The notes under the pieces were generated by a model that was not told where the DNA came from, did not search any database, and saw only the letters and a list, made by a program, of their open reading frames with translations. This document shows, one piece after another, positions 36,519-49,297 of a DNA stretch of 64,000 nucleotides (its first letter is position 1; each line of letters starts with the position of its first letter). The DNA lies in NCBI GenBank assembly GCA_028551475.1, contig CM052362.1, forward strand, positions 7,129,354-7,193,353, read 5' to 3'. A program made the translations under genes and the position numbers. Origin of the DNA: Casuarina equisetifolia. Taxonomy: Eukaryota; Streptophyta; Magnoliopsida; Fagales; Casuarinaceae.

Positions 36519-36666
36519 TGGGCCAGAGCGCCCAATAGCAATTCTAATCCATTTCAGTCCAGTCCAGATACATAAACGGGCTCAATTAATATCTGTAACT
36601 GAGCCCATCATAAATATGGGCCTTGATATACAATGCTTGCTCAACTGCAGGCCTAGGTGTGGCCCA
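36519..36666 (-). promoter_or_regulatory. Site II (TGGGCY) promoter cluster, copy 2
   Basis: The duplicate of 10,482-10,629 with all four TGGGCY elements kept. An 11-12 base loss directly follows the last element. Confidence 0.55.
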
Positions 36667-37169
36667 TTTGTTCGTGTTGCTCAGAATCTCTCCAAACACT
36701 GTAGCGGCTCTTCTTCCCCTTCATAAGTTGAGCTTGAACGAACGTTCGACTGCAGGAGCTCTGTTTTTTCGAGGACACGAGAAACTATGGTTTGCCATTG
36801 TGAAGAATCTCAACCAAATCTCTAAACAAATAATGGTAGTTTAAGTTTGCAGTTATTATTCTCAACGAAGGATATAGAATCATGATAGAGAATGAAGACA
36901 AAAGATAGACGATTTTTGTCAATGTGATATGTTCTTGGAAGTTTCAAAGGTAAAGTCCTGCTCATTAGCTCGAATATTAAGATCCTAGCAAGTTGTAATA
37001 ACGATAGAGTAGGGTTAACTCAACTCCTGCCAAACAACATTAGGATTTTATTTTACTTTATTTTATTTTTCTTAAACAAGGCAAATTCTGGAGGGATAAA
37101 TTATAGAACTAAATGATATTAAGCATGCTTTTTTTGTTTTTGTTGTTGTCCGTAATGTTTCTTATCATG
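36667..37169. other. Intergenic region (copy 2)
   Basis: AT-rich sequence matching 10,630-11,149. No gene was recognised. Confidence 0.55.
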
Positions 37170-37303
37170 CAAGGAGGAGCTATAGGAGTCTGGTTTCTTT
37201 TACAATACCAAAGGTTGAATATCCAAGATAACTGGTTGCAACATCAGCCCATGTTGAGACCAAAATATTGGTTTGGAGAAGCTATGGATGACGAAAAGGT
37301 ATT
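37170..37303 (+). other. Unidentified exon-like fragment
   Basis: An open stretch of about 45 codons runs between an acceptor-like GCAAG and a donor-like AAG|GTATTT. It contains G-V-W-F-L-L-Q-Y-Q, D-N-W-L-Q-H-Q-P-M-L and K-Y-W-F-G-E-A-M-D-D-E-K, which look like real protein sequence. I do not recognise the family. The copy 1 counterpart (11,150-11,256) has a stop and is cut off by a deletion. No neighbouring exon was found before the gypsy insertion. Confidence 0.3.
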
Positions 37304-37960
37304 TGTTCGGGTCTAGATTTCGTTTGGAATGCATGATAATTAATCAACTTGCATCACAATTTGTATGAATCTACTAAAAGATTATTAATAGTGATATGAG
37401 TTGTCTCACATTGTTTAAATTTTAAAAATCTTTTGAAAAAAAAAAACTATTCTCTAGAACTAGTTTTATAATGAATGTTTCCTTTTTTAATATGATATTT
37501 AAATTCAAGTTTAAAAAGACAATACTTTTCTGAGGACAAAACCCAAAACCCATAGTAACTTATAAGAATATGTACTACATTACTACATTATTGCATAAGA
37601 TTATAGCTAAAGTTGATTTCATAGTTTTTATCTCTCACATTGTATAAGTTTTTCACATAAAAGTTATCTTGTGTTTATTGTATTGATTGTGGTGTTGGAT
37701 TCTTTAGTTATTAGGTTATACTTTTGTATTAGGATATAAGTTTTTTTGGTGCACTATAATCTCCTTCAAAAAAGATGGGAACCTTGAAGACAAGTTCTTT
37801 CTTACTAAGTTGTTACAACTAGTTGTTTTTAACACAGGTCTTGTGAGTTATCTATATAAATTGAGGGGATGCTTTGTTTGAATCCTAATCAATTGAACAC
37901 TCATTTGGTTTGTTTTGGATCCTGTTTTGATCTCTTGTTTCAAACAAATCTCCCATTTGA
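37304..37960. other. Host sequence left of the gypsy insertion, copy 2 only
   Basis: AT-rich sequence without a recognisable gene. It is missing from copy 1 together with 45,939-46,620. Confidence 0.55.
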
Positions 37961-37965
37961 GATGA

Positions 37966-38312
37966 TGTTAGGACCCCGTTTTGGATGCATGACACGTGGA
38001 TGAGGAAGGGCAAGAGGGACTTTCAATCAAGGGCAATTATGGGAAGAAGAAACGCTTGAGTTTGGCAAAAGGGAGGATAAGCGTCGGGGATGTCCATGTC
38101 TAGAAAATGTATCACCTTTTAAGTTTCAGTAGATAGCTTAGCCTTAGTTGCAATAGCGTAATGTTAGTGTAGCTGTATTTCCAGTTCGTAATTTATTCTT
38201 GTTTGTATGAAACAGCCTGAACTTGTTGTGTAATTTAAAGATTTATCCAAATTAGGGGAAGGTTCTGCTAAAATTTCCCTTAATTCCAGTTAGTTCAGAT
38301 TTGGTCTTAACA
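37966..38312 (+). repeat. 5' LTR of the chromovirus
   Basis: 347 bases, beginning TGTTAGGACC and ending TTAACA, directly followed by the primer-binding site. It pairs with 45,583-45,933. Confidence 0.92.
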
Positions 38313-41300
38313 GTGGTATCTGGAGCCACTAATCTAGCACCCCGAACTCGCTGGCAGACCATGGCCGACAACACTTCTCACCTACAAAAACTAGAAACCC
38401 AACATGAAGCCTTCCATTAGAAACTCGATGCTCAACTAACCCTATTCCTCCAATTCATGACCACCCTCACCTCCCGCCTCGATGCGATGTCTAGCCCCTC
38501 ACCCACCACCGCTCTCCCCCCACTTCCCATATCAACTACCAAACCCCGACCTCTCACCACATCTGCCATCCCCCCAACTGTGCCCCCCACCACTACCCAC
38601 ATCACCGCCCCTAACTCGTCCACCTAAACACCACCCACCTAAACACCACCCACCTAAACCCCACCCACCCAAACACCACCCACCCGTTCTTGGACAGTCT
38701 CCGACAAGCCCGGCCAATCCATCCTCGTGGAAGATTTGGACGGCACCCCACCTTTGCCTATGAGCTTCCCACCTTCAACCACGGTCTCCTCAACCCCATA
38801 AACCGTCAAAGGGTCCTCTCTGGCCCTCATCGTGGTTCCATCCACCACTTTCACGACCTCCACAGCTTCGCCGGCGGTTAGCCGGGGCAACCCCCACCAC
38901 TTCCACCACACCCGGAGCTACCACCGCACCCAGCCAAAAGACCTCCAGACCCGTCGGTCCCCCAGCAAACCTAGGGCCCACGCCATTCCGACCCACCACC
39001 GAACCCCCATCCCACGACCCCTCTTGCCTAGGCCCCCGCAACTTCAACCCCTCAGCACCAAACTGGGCCTTTAGCCACATGGGCCCCCGAACCGGCCGCC
39101 CCCCAGCACTAGGCTAGGCAGTAGGCGCATTGGGACTCTTCCCAGGTTGGCCCTTACTTCCACTGGGGCCCAAGCCCAACAGGTCCTACCCAGGCGTCCC
39201 CCCAGCCAGCCTAGGCCCCTACTCCACCACCCTAGGCCCATACAGGGCCTTCTAACCAATGGGGCATGCACCCTCCTCAAGCACCACTGGCCTAGGCCCT
39301 AGCTCCAACAAGGTCTCCCAACCCCTGGGCCTCGAACCCCCAAAGCCCCCTTCAAGTGCCCCCGTCCCAGGCCCCCGGCCCTTGGGCCTCTTCTGTGCTT
39401 GCCTCCCACCTAGGTTGGGCCCCTCCTACTTTCGACCCCCCAAGGCCCTATGGCCACCGACTGCCTCATTCCCAGGCCCTGCATCTCTCTGGGCCGGGCC
39501 AGAATCCAAGCCCCCTTGCTCGAAACCAAGGGGCACCCCTATTCAACTAGCCTAAGGCCCCCAACTGTGGACCCAGGCCACCCAACAGAGTAATTAGGGA
39601 CCAGCCCCACCCAAAGGGCCCTTCGCCCCTCAGGCGGCCTAGCCTCAACAATCAACTAGCCCTCTGGCCACTTGGGCGGCCCAATAGTAGGTCGTCAATG
39701 CTTCCCCTGGTTAGGGTTAACCACTGCAAGGACCCCCCACTCCATGAGGGCACTAGTAGCCTCCGTTAGGGGGTCCTCCTCTAGCTTAGGGTGTTTCCAA
39801 CCCCCTCCCCCCCCAACCATTCACCACCGGCGGGCACTTACCCCTCAACGCCCTAAGTTTCCTAAGTTTAATGGCCTACATCCTCGTGCTTGGATTTCCA
39901 ATTGTGAATTTTACTTCTGTTTTGAGCCTATGGATGACTATCAGAAAGTTGATTATGCTACAATCTATTTTAAAGAAGAGGCCGAAATTTGGGTAGGGGA
40001 TTATCTAAAACAAAGTGGTTGTATCTACTGGGACCAATTTACTAGAGATGTGTGTGATAAGTTTGCTCCCATCGAAATGCATGGAGCCTTCAGAGAGTTT
40101 CATCTCTTCTGGCAAATCGACACTATCCAAGCTTATGTAACGGACTTTGATCGCCTTCGCTGCCAGGTTCTAGCCCAACACCCTAGTTGGACTAATGATG
40201 TCTTTTTTACTACATTCTTAGTGGGTCTCAAGGACAACCTCAAGGCTTACATTACCTTCTCCCAGCCCTGGGACTTGAAGGAAGCTTATAAACAGGCCCT
40301 TTTGCAAGAGAAGTTGTTGCCCCTTTCCCCCAAGCATACCCCTTACACCAGCCCCCATCGGCCCCCTTCCCTACCTACCCCACGACATGGTACTCCTAGA
40401 CCCGGAGGGGCCAAGCCCCACTTTGCAAGGGAAAGAGTTCAGCTACCCACTCGACGCATCACGGAGGCCCAAATGCAAGAAAGGCGCAAACAGGGTCTTT
40501 GCTACAATTGTGATGATAAATGGGCTCGAGGGCACATATGTAAGAGCAAACAATTGTTTTTGTTAATTAAGGATGAGGCCCCAATTGACCAGCTTGATAG
40601 CAAACTTGCACTCACCGAGCACATTCCGTAACCTCTCATGGAGCCTGACCCCTCGAATGATGTTATCTCCATCCATGCTATGGCGGGTGGATTGTCTTTC
40701 AGTTCTTTCAAGTTAGAAGCTTCCTCGGGAAAGTCAAGTATTAACATGTTGTTTGACACAAGAGCTACGCAAAACTTTGGGGACACGGAGTTGGCTCGCC
40801 GCTTCGGCTACCACCTAGAAGAAGTTCCCCTATTCCAAGTCTGCATTGTTGGAGATCACCAGTTTCAGGGTCATTTGAGGTGCAGTCAGTTTCATTGCCA
40901 AATCCAGGGCCATCCATTTGTCATAAAAGTACGGCTCTTACCTTTAGGGGGTTGTGACGCAGTCTTGGGCATGCAGTGGGTCACCCAAGTCAACCCGATT
41001 AGCCTTGATGTGGTCTAGAACACCCTCACCATTCATATTGGGGGCCAACCAGTAGTGTTATAGGGCATTCGAACAAAAGGGACGTCCTTGGCAGCGATTA
41101 GTGGTCCTAGTTTTTGCCGTTGGGTCACAGAGCACCCCATTGCTTGATGGATCAGCTTCTCACCATCGAGACACAGACCGAAAAGGACTTTCCTCCAGAA
41201 TTAGTTACCATGTTAGCGGTTCATGAGGACGTGTTCACGACTCCCAATCACCTTCCCCCCAGTCGTGAGATTGATCACCACATTCACTTGAAGAAGGGAG

Positions 41301-43444
41301 TGCCCCTGTGAATGTGAGGCCTTATCGGTATCCCTATGTGCAAAAGAATGAGATTGAAAAAATGGTGGATGAGATGTTGACTACTGGAGTAATTCACAAC
41401 AACATAAGCCCCTTTGCCTCATCGATCTTGCTAGTCAAGAAGCATGATGGAAGTTGGCGTTTTTGTGTCGATTACAAAGCCTTGAATGAGATAACTATCA
41501 AGGACAAGTTTCCTATACCCATCATTGATGAGTTACTCGATGGGCTCTATGGTGCCACTTGGTTCTCTAAGCTGGACCTCCGATCAAGCTACCATCAAGT
41601 TTCAGTGCACTCACCTAACATTCCCAAGACTACCTTCCACACTCACCAGGGTCACTACAAATTCTTGATCATGCCCTTTGGGTTAACAAATGCACTGGCC
41701 ACATTTCAAGGGCTTATGAACCACATCTTTAGGCCACACTTGCGAAAGTTCATGCCCATTTTCTTTGACGATATCATGTTCTATAGCCCAACTTGGGCCA
41801 GCCATGTCCAACACCTGCAAGTTGTACTTCAACTCTTAAAGGAGCACCTCTTAAACGCCAAAAGGAGTAAGTGTGCGTTCGCAAGGAAGCACATTGACTA
41901 CTTGGAACATATCATCTCAAGAAATAGCATTAAGGTGGACCCCAGAAAGGTCACGGACATGCTCGTCTGGCCACAAACGACCTCCCTTAAAGGGCTAAGG
42001 GGTTTCTTGGGCCTCACGGGCTACTACCACCGTTTTATGAAGGATTATGGGTAATTGACTCAACCGCTAACTCAAATGTTGCGGAAAGATAGCTTCAAGT
42101 GGTCTGAAAAAGCCCTACAAGCATTTAAGAAACTAAAACAAGCAATAAGCTCCACCACAGTTTTAGCCACCCCCGACTTCCAGAAACCCTTTATCCTTGA
42201 GGCAGATGCATGTTATAGGGGCATAAGGGTAGTGTTGATGCAAGACGGTCGGCCCATCGCTTATCTTAGTAGAGCCTTGGCCTCTAAACACTTGGGTCTT
42301 TCCACCTACGAGAAAGAGCTGTTGGCCATTGTCATGGCAATCTAGAAATGGAGATCCTACTTGTTGGGTAACCATTTTGTGGTCCACACAGATCATAACA
42401 ACCTCAAACACCTCTTGGAACAGTGGGTTTCTACTCCAGCTTAGCACAAGTGGCTCACGAAACTCTTGGGATTTGACTATGAGATCCAGCATAAGAGGGG
42501 AACGGAGAATAAAATGGTTGATGCATTCTCAAGGCTTCCGAGTGGGGCTGAAAATCTTGACCTTCAAACACTTTTTGTGCTGCAACCTAGCTGGGTTCAA
42601 AAGACTTCAGAGTTATGAGGGGGATTCCCACCTACAGCTGCTACTATCAAAATTGTTGGTGGACTTAGCAGCTCACCTTGGATACAACTTGGTAAAGGGA
42701 GTTTTGGAATTTAAAGACAAGCTGGTAATAGGCAATCACGAACCCTTGCACGACAAGATTGTAAGCTAATTGCATAATTCAGGCATTGGGGGACACTCAA
42801 GCATCCGGGGGACCCTAAAAAGAATTTAGCTCTAATTCTATTAGCCCTGCATGAAGCAAACTGTAGAGAAGTGGGTGGTTAGTTACGAGGTGTGTCAACA
42901 TTACAAGGGGGATTGCATACCCTCGCCAGGGTTACTTCAACCCCTTCCTGTGCCAGCACAAGCATGGCAATGATATTTCGATGGACTTTGTAGAAGGACT
43001 ACCCCACAGTAAAGGAAAAAAATACTATTATGGTAGTGGTGGACTGTTTCACCAAGTATGCTCACTTCATTAGTCTCAGTCTTCCATTCTCTACCGCTTA
43101 GGTCGCCACGACCTTCCTAGATGGTGTAGCCAAACTACATGGAGTCCCCAACACCATTATAAGTGACCGTGATCCCATTTTCCTTAGTAACTTTTGGGAA
43201 AAGCTTTTCCAAGTTTTGGGAGTGAAGCTTCTGCGGAGTATTGCTTATCACCCACAAATCGATGGATAGACCGAGCACGTCAACCAGTGCCTTGAGTAAT
43301 ATCTCTGTTGCTCCAGTGGGGAATGGCCTAAGAAGTGGTTTTCTTCGTTGGCGTTGGCAAAATGGTGGTACAACACCAACTACCATATAGCACTAGGCAT
43401 GACACCATTTCAGGCATTCTATGGGTACCAACCCCACTAACCAC

Positions 43445-44970
43445 TGATAACTCTATTTTATATAGAGTTATTTTGATTATTTTAGGTAATGTTTAATATA
43501 GTTTTTATTAAATTATATTTATATTTAATTATATTCATGGATATTTTGTTATTTTATGCAGCACACTCAAAATAAAAGAAAAAGAAGAAAAGAAGTAATA
43601 AATCATTTATATACGAAGCATAGAAGGAAGGAGCAAAGTCGAAAGAGAAAAAGAGACAAAGGAAACGGGTGAATCGGTAAATTGTGAAAAAGAAGGAAAC
43701 ATATGGGACCCAAGCTGTTATGTAATAGAATTCTTTGTCGCGTGAGTGAAAAAACATGGGACCAATGAGAAACGCGTGAAGAGTGAAGAAGCGGCTTTTA
43801 TTTGGGGGAGAAGGTGGCGAACAAAATAGGGGAGAAGAGCAGACAAAAAAGAGGGAGAGAAACCAAAAGAGGGAGGAGGTCGTAAAAAGGGGAGGTCGTG
43901 CGAAAGCCGACCAACCTAAAAGAGAGAGGTTAGCCGTGCGAATGCCAACCGATCTCTTTTGTTTGGAGTTTATCAATATAATCGGTTGAAAAAGGACCTT
44001 GGAACGTGCAAACACCGTCCAGGTCCCGTTTTTCCAATTTTTGACATACTTCCAACAACCCCTAGTCATTCTTGAGTCAGATCTACACGGTGTTGTGGCA
44101 GTTCGTTTTTCATCCCGTTTTTCAGACAGAACATTTTCCTCCTCCTAATGTGCAGATTTATGCAATTTATTTATGATTTGAAAACATTTGGTGACAGCTT
44201 TAATGTTTTTAAATTCCAGAATGTTTTGTTCACGTTTTTGCACTGATTTAGTTTATTTAAATATGTTGTTTTAGTTTAGTGTGTTAGAACTACGATGAAA
44301 CTTAATTATAATATATGAATGTTATGATTATTTACGTTTTGTGAGATATTTTATGAATGTGAAGTTGCATGTTACGGAGTTTAATGCTTTTAGGTGATTA
44401 GCTACCATCTAGATGACTTGATTTGCATGTTAGAGACCGACAGGAAATAGCATGCAATTGTTTCTTGTAATATGCAACCATAGATTAATATGGATAGACA
44501 TATACCATGTTATTTATGTGGCTTTTGGTGATAAGATGATCGAAAGATTTATTGTAAACCAGGAATATTCGCAAATCCTAATGCATTTGGTTTGTTTCAA
44601 TTCACATATAGAGATATAGTGAATTAATGAACTAAATAGGTTTACTATACCTAGACATAGGATAGTAAATAAATTAGGAAATTTCACCATTACATAAATA
44701 GAATTAATCTTGCTAGCATGGATGATCGACATTTGTATCTAATAATTAGGTGAAATCAGATGCTCTAGCATCTTTGGTTAATCAAATTTAGATTAAATTT
44801 AGTTATTAAATTCACAATTTACCATTTTGGTTGGCTAGATAAAATCTAGGAATTGTTCACCATTAGTAATTAATTAATTTAGTAAACACCAGTCTTTGTG
44901 GGATGATATCTGTACTCATCATTATATTAACTGTTCAACATGTTCATTTGCATTTAGATTTCACCGAACA
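43445..44970. mobile_element. Nested solo LTR inside the chromovirus
   Basis: A 1,526-base insertion beginning TGATAACTC and ending CCGAACA, flanked by the 5-base duplication ACCAC (43,440-43,444 and 44,971-44,975). It splits the integrase C-terminal region of the host element. It has TG...CA ends and no pol sequence, so a solo LTR left by recombination is the likely origin. The late motif CCAGTCTTTGTGGGATGATA resembles LTR ends of Tat/Athila-type gypsy elements, a family guess only. The open frame at 43,554-44,069 (minus) shows no known domain. Confidence 0.8.
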
Positions 44971-45582
44971 ACCACCTTACCACAACTTCGAGGGGACCAG
45001 GGAGCCTCAAGTTGATGATTTTTTGCAGGAAAAACCTACCTGACTCGAGCTGATCAGGTCGCACTTATTGAGAAGCCAGGCCAGAATAGTGCAGCAAGCA
45101 AACAAAGGGCGGACAGAATGCACATTTGAGGTGGGAACCGCAATCTACTTATGGGTGCAACCATACCCCTAGTTTTCCCTGTCCCAATGATGGGATCATA
45201 AATTGTCCCCTTGCTATTACGAACCCTATATGATTCTGGAGCGCATTGGCGAAGTAGCATATTGCCTAGCCCTACCACCTGAGGCTTGCATCCACCCCGT
45301 CTTCTATGTCTTTCAGCTCAAACTAGCAGTGGGAAAGAAATGCAACCTATACCCCGGGGTCCCCTTAATAGATGGTGAGGGCAGAGTGTTAGTAGAACCT
45401 CAGAAGGTACTGGAGTGCCGTGTGGTGAGTCGTGGCGACGTAGCAGGGGTGGAACTACTCATTCAGTGGTCTGTAGATCTTGAGTACGAGCTTACTTGGG
45501 AGGACATCGACTACATCCGCCGCCAATTTCCCATTTTTGTAATTAACCCTTGAGGACAAGGGTGTTTTGAAGGAATGGGGAT

Positions 45583-45933
45583 TGTTAGGACCTCATTTTG
45601 GATGCATGACACGTGAACGAGGAAGGGCAAGAGGGACTTTCGATCAAGGGCAATTATGGGAAGAAGAAAAAGACGCTTAAGTTTGGCAAAAGGGAGGAGA
45701 AGTGTCGGGGATGTCCATGTCTGGAAAATGTATCACCTTTTGAGTTTCAATAGATAGCTTAGCCTTACTTGCAATAGTGTAATGTTAGTGTGGCTGTATT
45801 TCCAATTCGTAATCTATTCTTGTTTGTATGAAATAGCCTAAACTTGCTGTGTAATTTGGAAATTTATCCAAATTAGGGGAAGGTTCTGCCGAATTTTCCC
45901 TAAATTCCAATTAGTTCAGATTTGGTCTTAATA
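45583..45933 (+). repeat. 3' LTR of the chromovirus
   Basis: 351 bases, beginning TGTTAGGACC and ending TTAATA, preceded by a polypurine tract (about 45,570-45,582). It differs from the 5' LTR at about 28 positions plus a small indel. Confidence 0.92.
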
Positions 45934-45938
45934 GATGA

Positions 45939-46576
45939 AGATCATTAGCAAATACAACATAATCTATCAATATTGTCGTCTTATTGACGACTTTAGAACC
46001 AATCTCTATAATTTGCGAGATTATGAAATCTTGAGCAGCTAAACAAAACATTGTCTCTATCGCAGTCAAAATCAGCCCAAGACACTCTAGGTTCGGCAAT
46101 CTGCAATGGCCGATCAATCCCCCTAAAAGGCTTCTGTTTCTTACGCCTAGTAATATTTCCAGACCACACAAACAAGCTAGCATCTAATGGACACTAAACC
46201 TCAGCATTGAAAGGGACACTCAACCATTTACTTTCAAGGTTTCATATTACAAAAGTGAGGAGCCCTAATCCCCAATCTACCTTATCTACGGGCTCTCTCC
46301 CTACAAGGGTACAACAAAAAGACAACTTAGCCCCTTTTTAATGAGCCAAAATACCACACTTGTCCTTCATGTTTCAACCAACCAATGTACATCACATAAG
46401 CAATGACATAATGCACAAAAGAAACATAACATTATCACGGACTCATTTGGGATTGCGATAGTCTTAGGATATATCACAACAAAAATGCCAAAAAACCTAT
46501 TAACTTGTGTCATTAATGTTTCTTTTTGAGAAAAACTGACAACTTAACTCAAACAAAATATTGTGGCTTGCCTAAA
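45939..46576. other. Host sequence right of the gypsy insertion, with an unidentified coding-like piece
   Basis: On the minus strand about 45,990-46,180 there is an open stretch containing L-F-V-W-S-G-N-I-T-R-R-K-K and P-R-V-S-W-A-D-F-D, which looks protein-like but belongs to no family I recognise. The rest is AT-rich. This region is missing in copy 1. Confidence 0.35.
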
Positions 46577-46801
46577 TTAATTTTGGATTGAAGCACTTCT
46601 CCAAGACTTCTGCATACCTCTACCTTCAACTCCCACTAGTGTGACAACTTTTTTGTGTTCTTCCTCACAACTAATCAAGTACTCCTTGTTGGAGATTGTC
46701 CCATGTCTGCTTTGGATGTTGAGTTCTTTGGCTTTATTAGTAACACTATCTCCAATATTGAAATTGATCTTCACTTTATTTGTTAAAAGATAAAAAAACA
46801 A
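46577..46801 (-). other. Unidentified coding-like fragment
   Basis: An open minus-strand stretch with the protein-like sequence K-E-Y-L-I-S-C-E-E-E-H-K-K-V-V-T-L-V-G and N-I-Q-S-R-H-G-T-I-S-N. Its left part is missing in copy 1, where the deletion cuts it at about 11,257, and the remainder is decayed there. It may be an exon of the same lost host gene as the piece at 45,990-46,180, because both are on the minus strand. Function unknown. Confidence 0.3.
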
Positions 46802-47296
46802 ACAACTCTGTTCATTTTATATTATATGATCAAACTATCGATATGTCCAGCTCACGGTTCGAATTGATCCATTAGCTTGCAGGAGGATATGAAAACAGAA
46901 AATCATTAAATCCACATCATTAGCCCACGTCAATCCTCCAAGTCAGATAGTCTCGTCATCAGAGACTGCATTCGTCGGCATATCACTTGGCAAACAATGC
47001 TATGTAAGCTCTACGAGTTGTGATGCACGTTCATCGTCTCCACAAGCCTCTACACACAGTGACATCCTCCCACCTACTCTCGTTAATGGTCCTGCCGGAG
47101 AAGGAAAGAAACATCAGCGGCAAATCCGCCACCCAAGCTCAACCAGTCATTAAACGAAAATCATTACTAAAATCGTTGCAAATTAAACCAACTTGGAAAA
47201 TGATTTTTGCCTACACCAATCTTAAGAATTTTCTAAACTTATTTCCGCATTCAATTCCTTCTCTTGCATTTCCCTGTACAAAATTTTCGATAGGTC

Positions 47297-47303
47297 TATA
47301 AAA
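47297..47303 (+). promoter_or_regulatory. TATA box of the alkenal reductase pseudogene (copy 2)
   Basis: TATAAAA, the duplicate of 11,947-11,953. Confidence 0.45.
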
Positions 47304-47447
47304 ATCGACCTCCATGTACAGTTGTAATCATCGATTCAAATACAATTTTCTTTGTGTTCATCATTGCGTTTCTGTTTTATTTCCGGGTTCAAGTTTTTTT
47401 TTTCCATTTTATCCAATAATTGTGTAGAATTACTGGCAATTTTGTCT

Positions 47448-48434
47448 TTAAAGTATGTCACTAGTTTTCCCGAGGAATCAGACATGTATGTGACCGCTAG
47501 CACCATCAAATTGAAGGTCCTCCAATGTTCCAACCCTATTCTGGTGAAGAACCTGTACTTGTCCTACGACCCCGTCATGCCGAATTAAAATGCCTGTACT
47601 CACTGGAAATAGGAATCCTTCGTTCTAATTGTAGAGTCAAGTTGTTCTCGACGATTTACGACCAAACCAATTTTAAAGTTTTCAAACATAGTAATTAAAG
47701 ATTATCATATAGAGCTTTTGTTTCCAGAAAAGAGAAAAGAAAAGAAATCTTACTAAGGGTTTTCAGAAGATCATCTATTTACCTATGTAATCTCAATCAG
47801 TATTCTTCTTTGGGGCATCGGTCTTGCTTGAATAGAGCTAACCTGAAAATTCAACTGGCATATTTTTAGATTGGAAAATTAATAGGAGATCATTTTATAT
47901 GCCACACGCTTGCTCATTTAAATTGATATTACGTACCTTTTTGAGCTTGCAAATGTGATCCTCTCCTACTGGAACTCACGGCCACTAACTAGGCACGGAG
48001 TGGCTAAAATGGTTGATTTTGGGCACCATAACTTTGACGCAGGTGACCTAGTTTGGGGTAGCACCGGATGGGCAGAGTACACCTTGATCACCCGCAACGG
48101 AAAGCCTGCACAAAATTCAAAGCACTAATGTACCTCTTTCCTATTACATTGGACTTCTTCGTACGTTATTTGCCAATCCTATCGAGCCTTGAATGATTTG
48201 AGGTTTGGAAGAAGACAATTATGACATGATCCGCATTGAGCCCCTCTAAAATAGTTCAGTAGTTGAATTTGGTACTCCTAGGAATCATGTTGGTTGAGAC
48301 GAAGTTTGTACTCTTAGGAATGGAGAATATGTGTTTGCTTCCGCTGCATATGGTACAGTTGGTCAGTTTGTCGGACTATTCACAAAAATGATGGATTGTT
48401 ATATTTTAGGAAGTTGTGGAAATCGAGAAAATGT
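47448..48434 (+). pseudogene. NADP-dependent alkenal/double-bond reductase pseudogene, copy 2
   Basis: The duplicate of 12,100-13,091, with the same three blocks, the same loss of the C-terminal half and about 2-3% sequence difference. The blocks are at about 47,448-47,585, 47,998-48,120 and 48,300-48,434. No sign that this copy retained function. Confidence 0.85.
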
Positions 48435-49297
48435 ATAACCTCATTTGCATCTCTACTTTGTTTTCTAACACTTCATTAATTTGTGTGTTCTATTTATCTC
48501 TATTTCATAGTTCTTAAAAATATAACTTAATTTAGACTAATTTTAAGGGATAAATAATTTTTATTAACATGATACACAATTCTAAAGAGCTAATAAATAT
48601 TTTTAATATAGTATCAAAGCTCAAATTTATAAAATAGTATATCTTAAAAGTAAATATAATATCTTTATCATTAATTGTAAATAATAGTGTGGAAGATGTT
48701 TTACATTCATAAATATTATTTATTTAAAAATGAAATATATGCTTTAAAAGAGGAATCAAGAAGAAGACTTTTCTTCTAACATTACGGATCATTTCACATG
48801 CTCTTCTTTAGATAAACCTAGTTGAAGATGGTCAAATATTTTTTTAAACTCTTGGTTTGGAATTTAGGTCCTTGTCTCCTCAAGACTCATGGATAGAAGG
48901 ATGAACCATTAGAAAAAATCTTATTTTTAAGTAAGACCATGAAACGAGCTTTATGTGGGCAAACTCAATGATGCCTAACCCTAAGTTTGGATCATCCCGA
49001 TTAAGCTTTAGTCACATATTAGGAATCCATAACCTTTCTAATTATTTAATACTAGATATGCATTGTCAAATTTAGATCATCCCAATCAAGTTCCACAAAA
49101 TAGTGATTACAAAATTAGATTTGTAACTAATTTTTTCAAATTTATTATAATTTCTATTTCTACATATAACATTACAAATTTGGATTTGTAACTAACTTTA
49201 TAAATTTAGTAATACTACTATTTTGGCACCTTTTAACATCTAATAACGTTTCTTTAGTTTGCATTTTTGTGTCATCTACATTCTTGCCTAGAGACCC
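48435..49297. other. AT-rich intergenic region upstream of the S-protein homolog (copy 2)
   Basis: Matches 13,092-13,954. No gene was seen. Confidence 0.6.

Larger units (their letters stand above)
37966..45933 (+). mobile_element. Ty3/gypsy chromovirus with both LTRs (copy 2 only)
   Basis: An element of 7,968 bases, including a nested insertion, bounded by the 5-base target-site duplication GATGA (37,961-37,965 and 45,934-45,938). Parts in order: 5' LTR; a primer-binding-site-like TGGTATCTGGAGCC; a very C-rich, proline-coding leader (38,400-39,660) with a short minisatellite near 38,620-38,690; a gag region with a zinc-knuckle-like motif (about 39,840-40,620); protease (40,740-40,990); reverse transcriptase (41,310-41,900); RNase H (42,055-42,540); integrase (42,780-43,440, interrupted by the nested LTR); chromodomain (45,390-45,540); polypurine tract; 3' LTR. 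The chromodomain places it among the chromoviruses. It is broken, with roughly ten lesions besides the nested insertion. LTRs differ by about 8%, mostly transitions, which suggests an insertion several million years old. Confidence 0.93.

Noticed and set aside
38620-38690. Short regularly repeated units resembling a CRISPR array
   Set aside because: Contiguous 14-base minisatellite without spacers, in plant DNA.
38432-39280. Several Gly-rich minus-strand and Pro-rich plus-strand frames
   Set aside because: Composition artefact of the C-rich leader of the chromovirus.
43554-44069. 171-codon minus-strand frame
   Set aside because: Lies within the nested solo LTR, is Phe/Leu-rich and has no domain.
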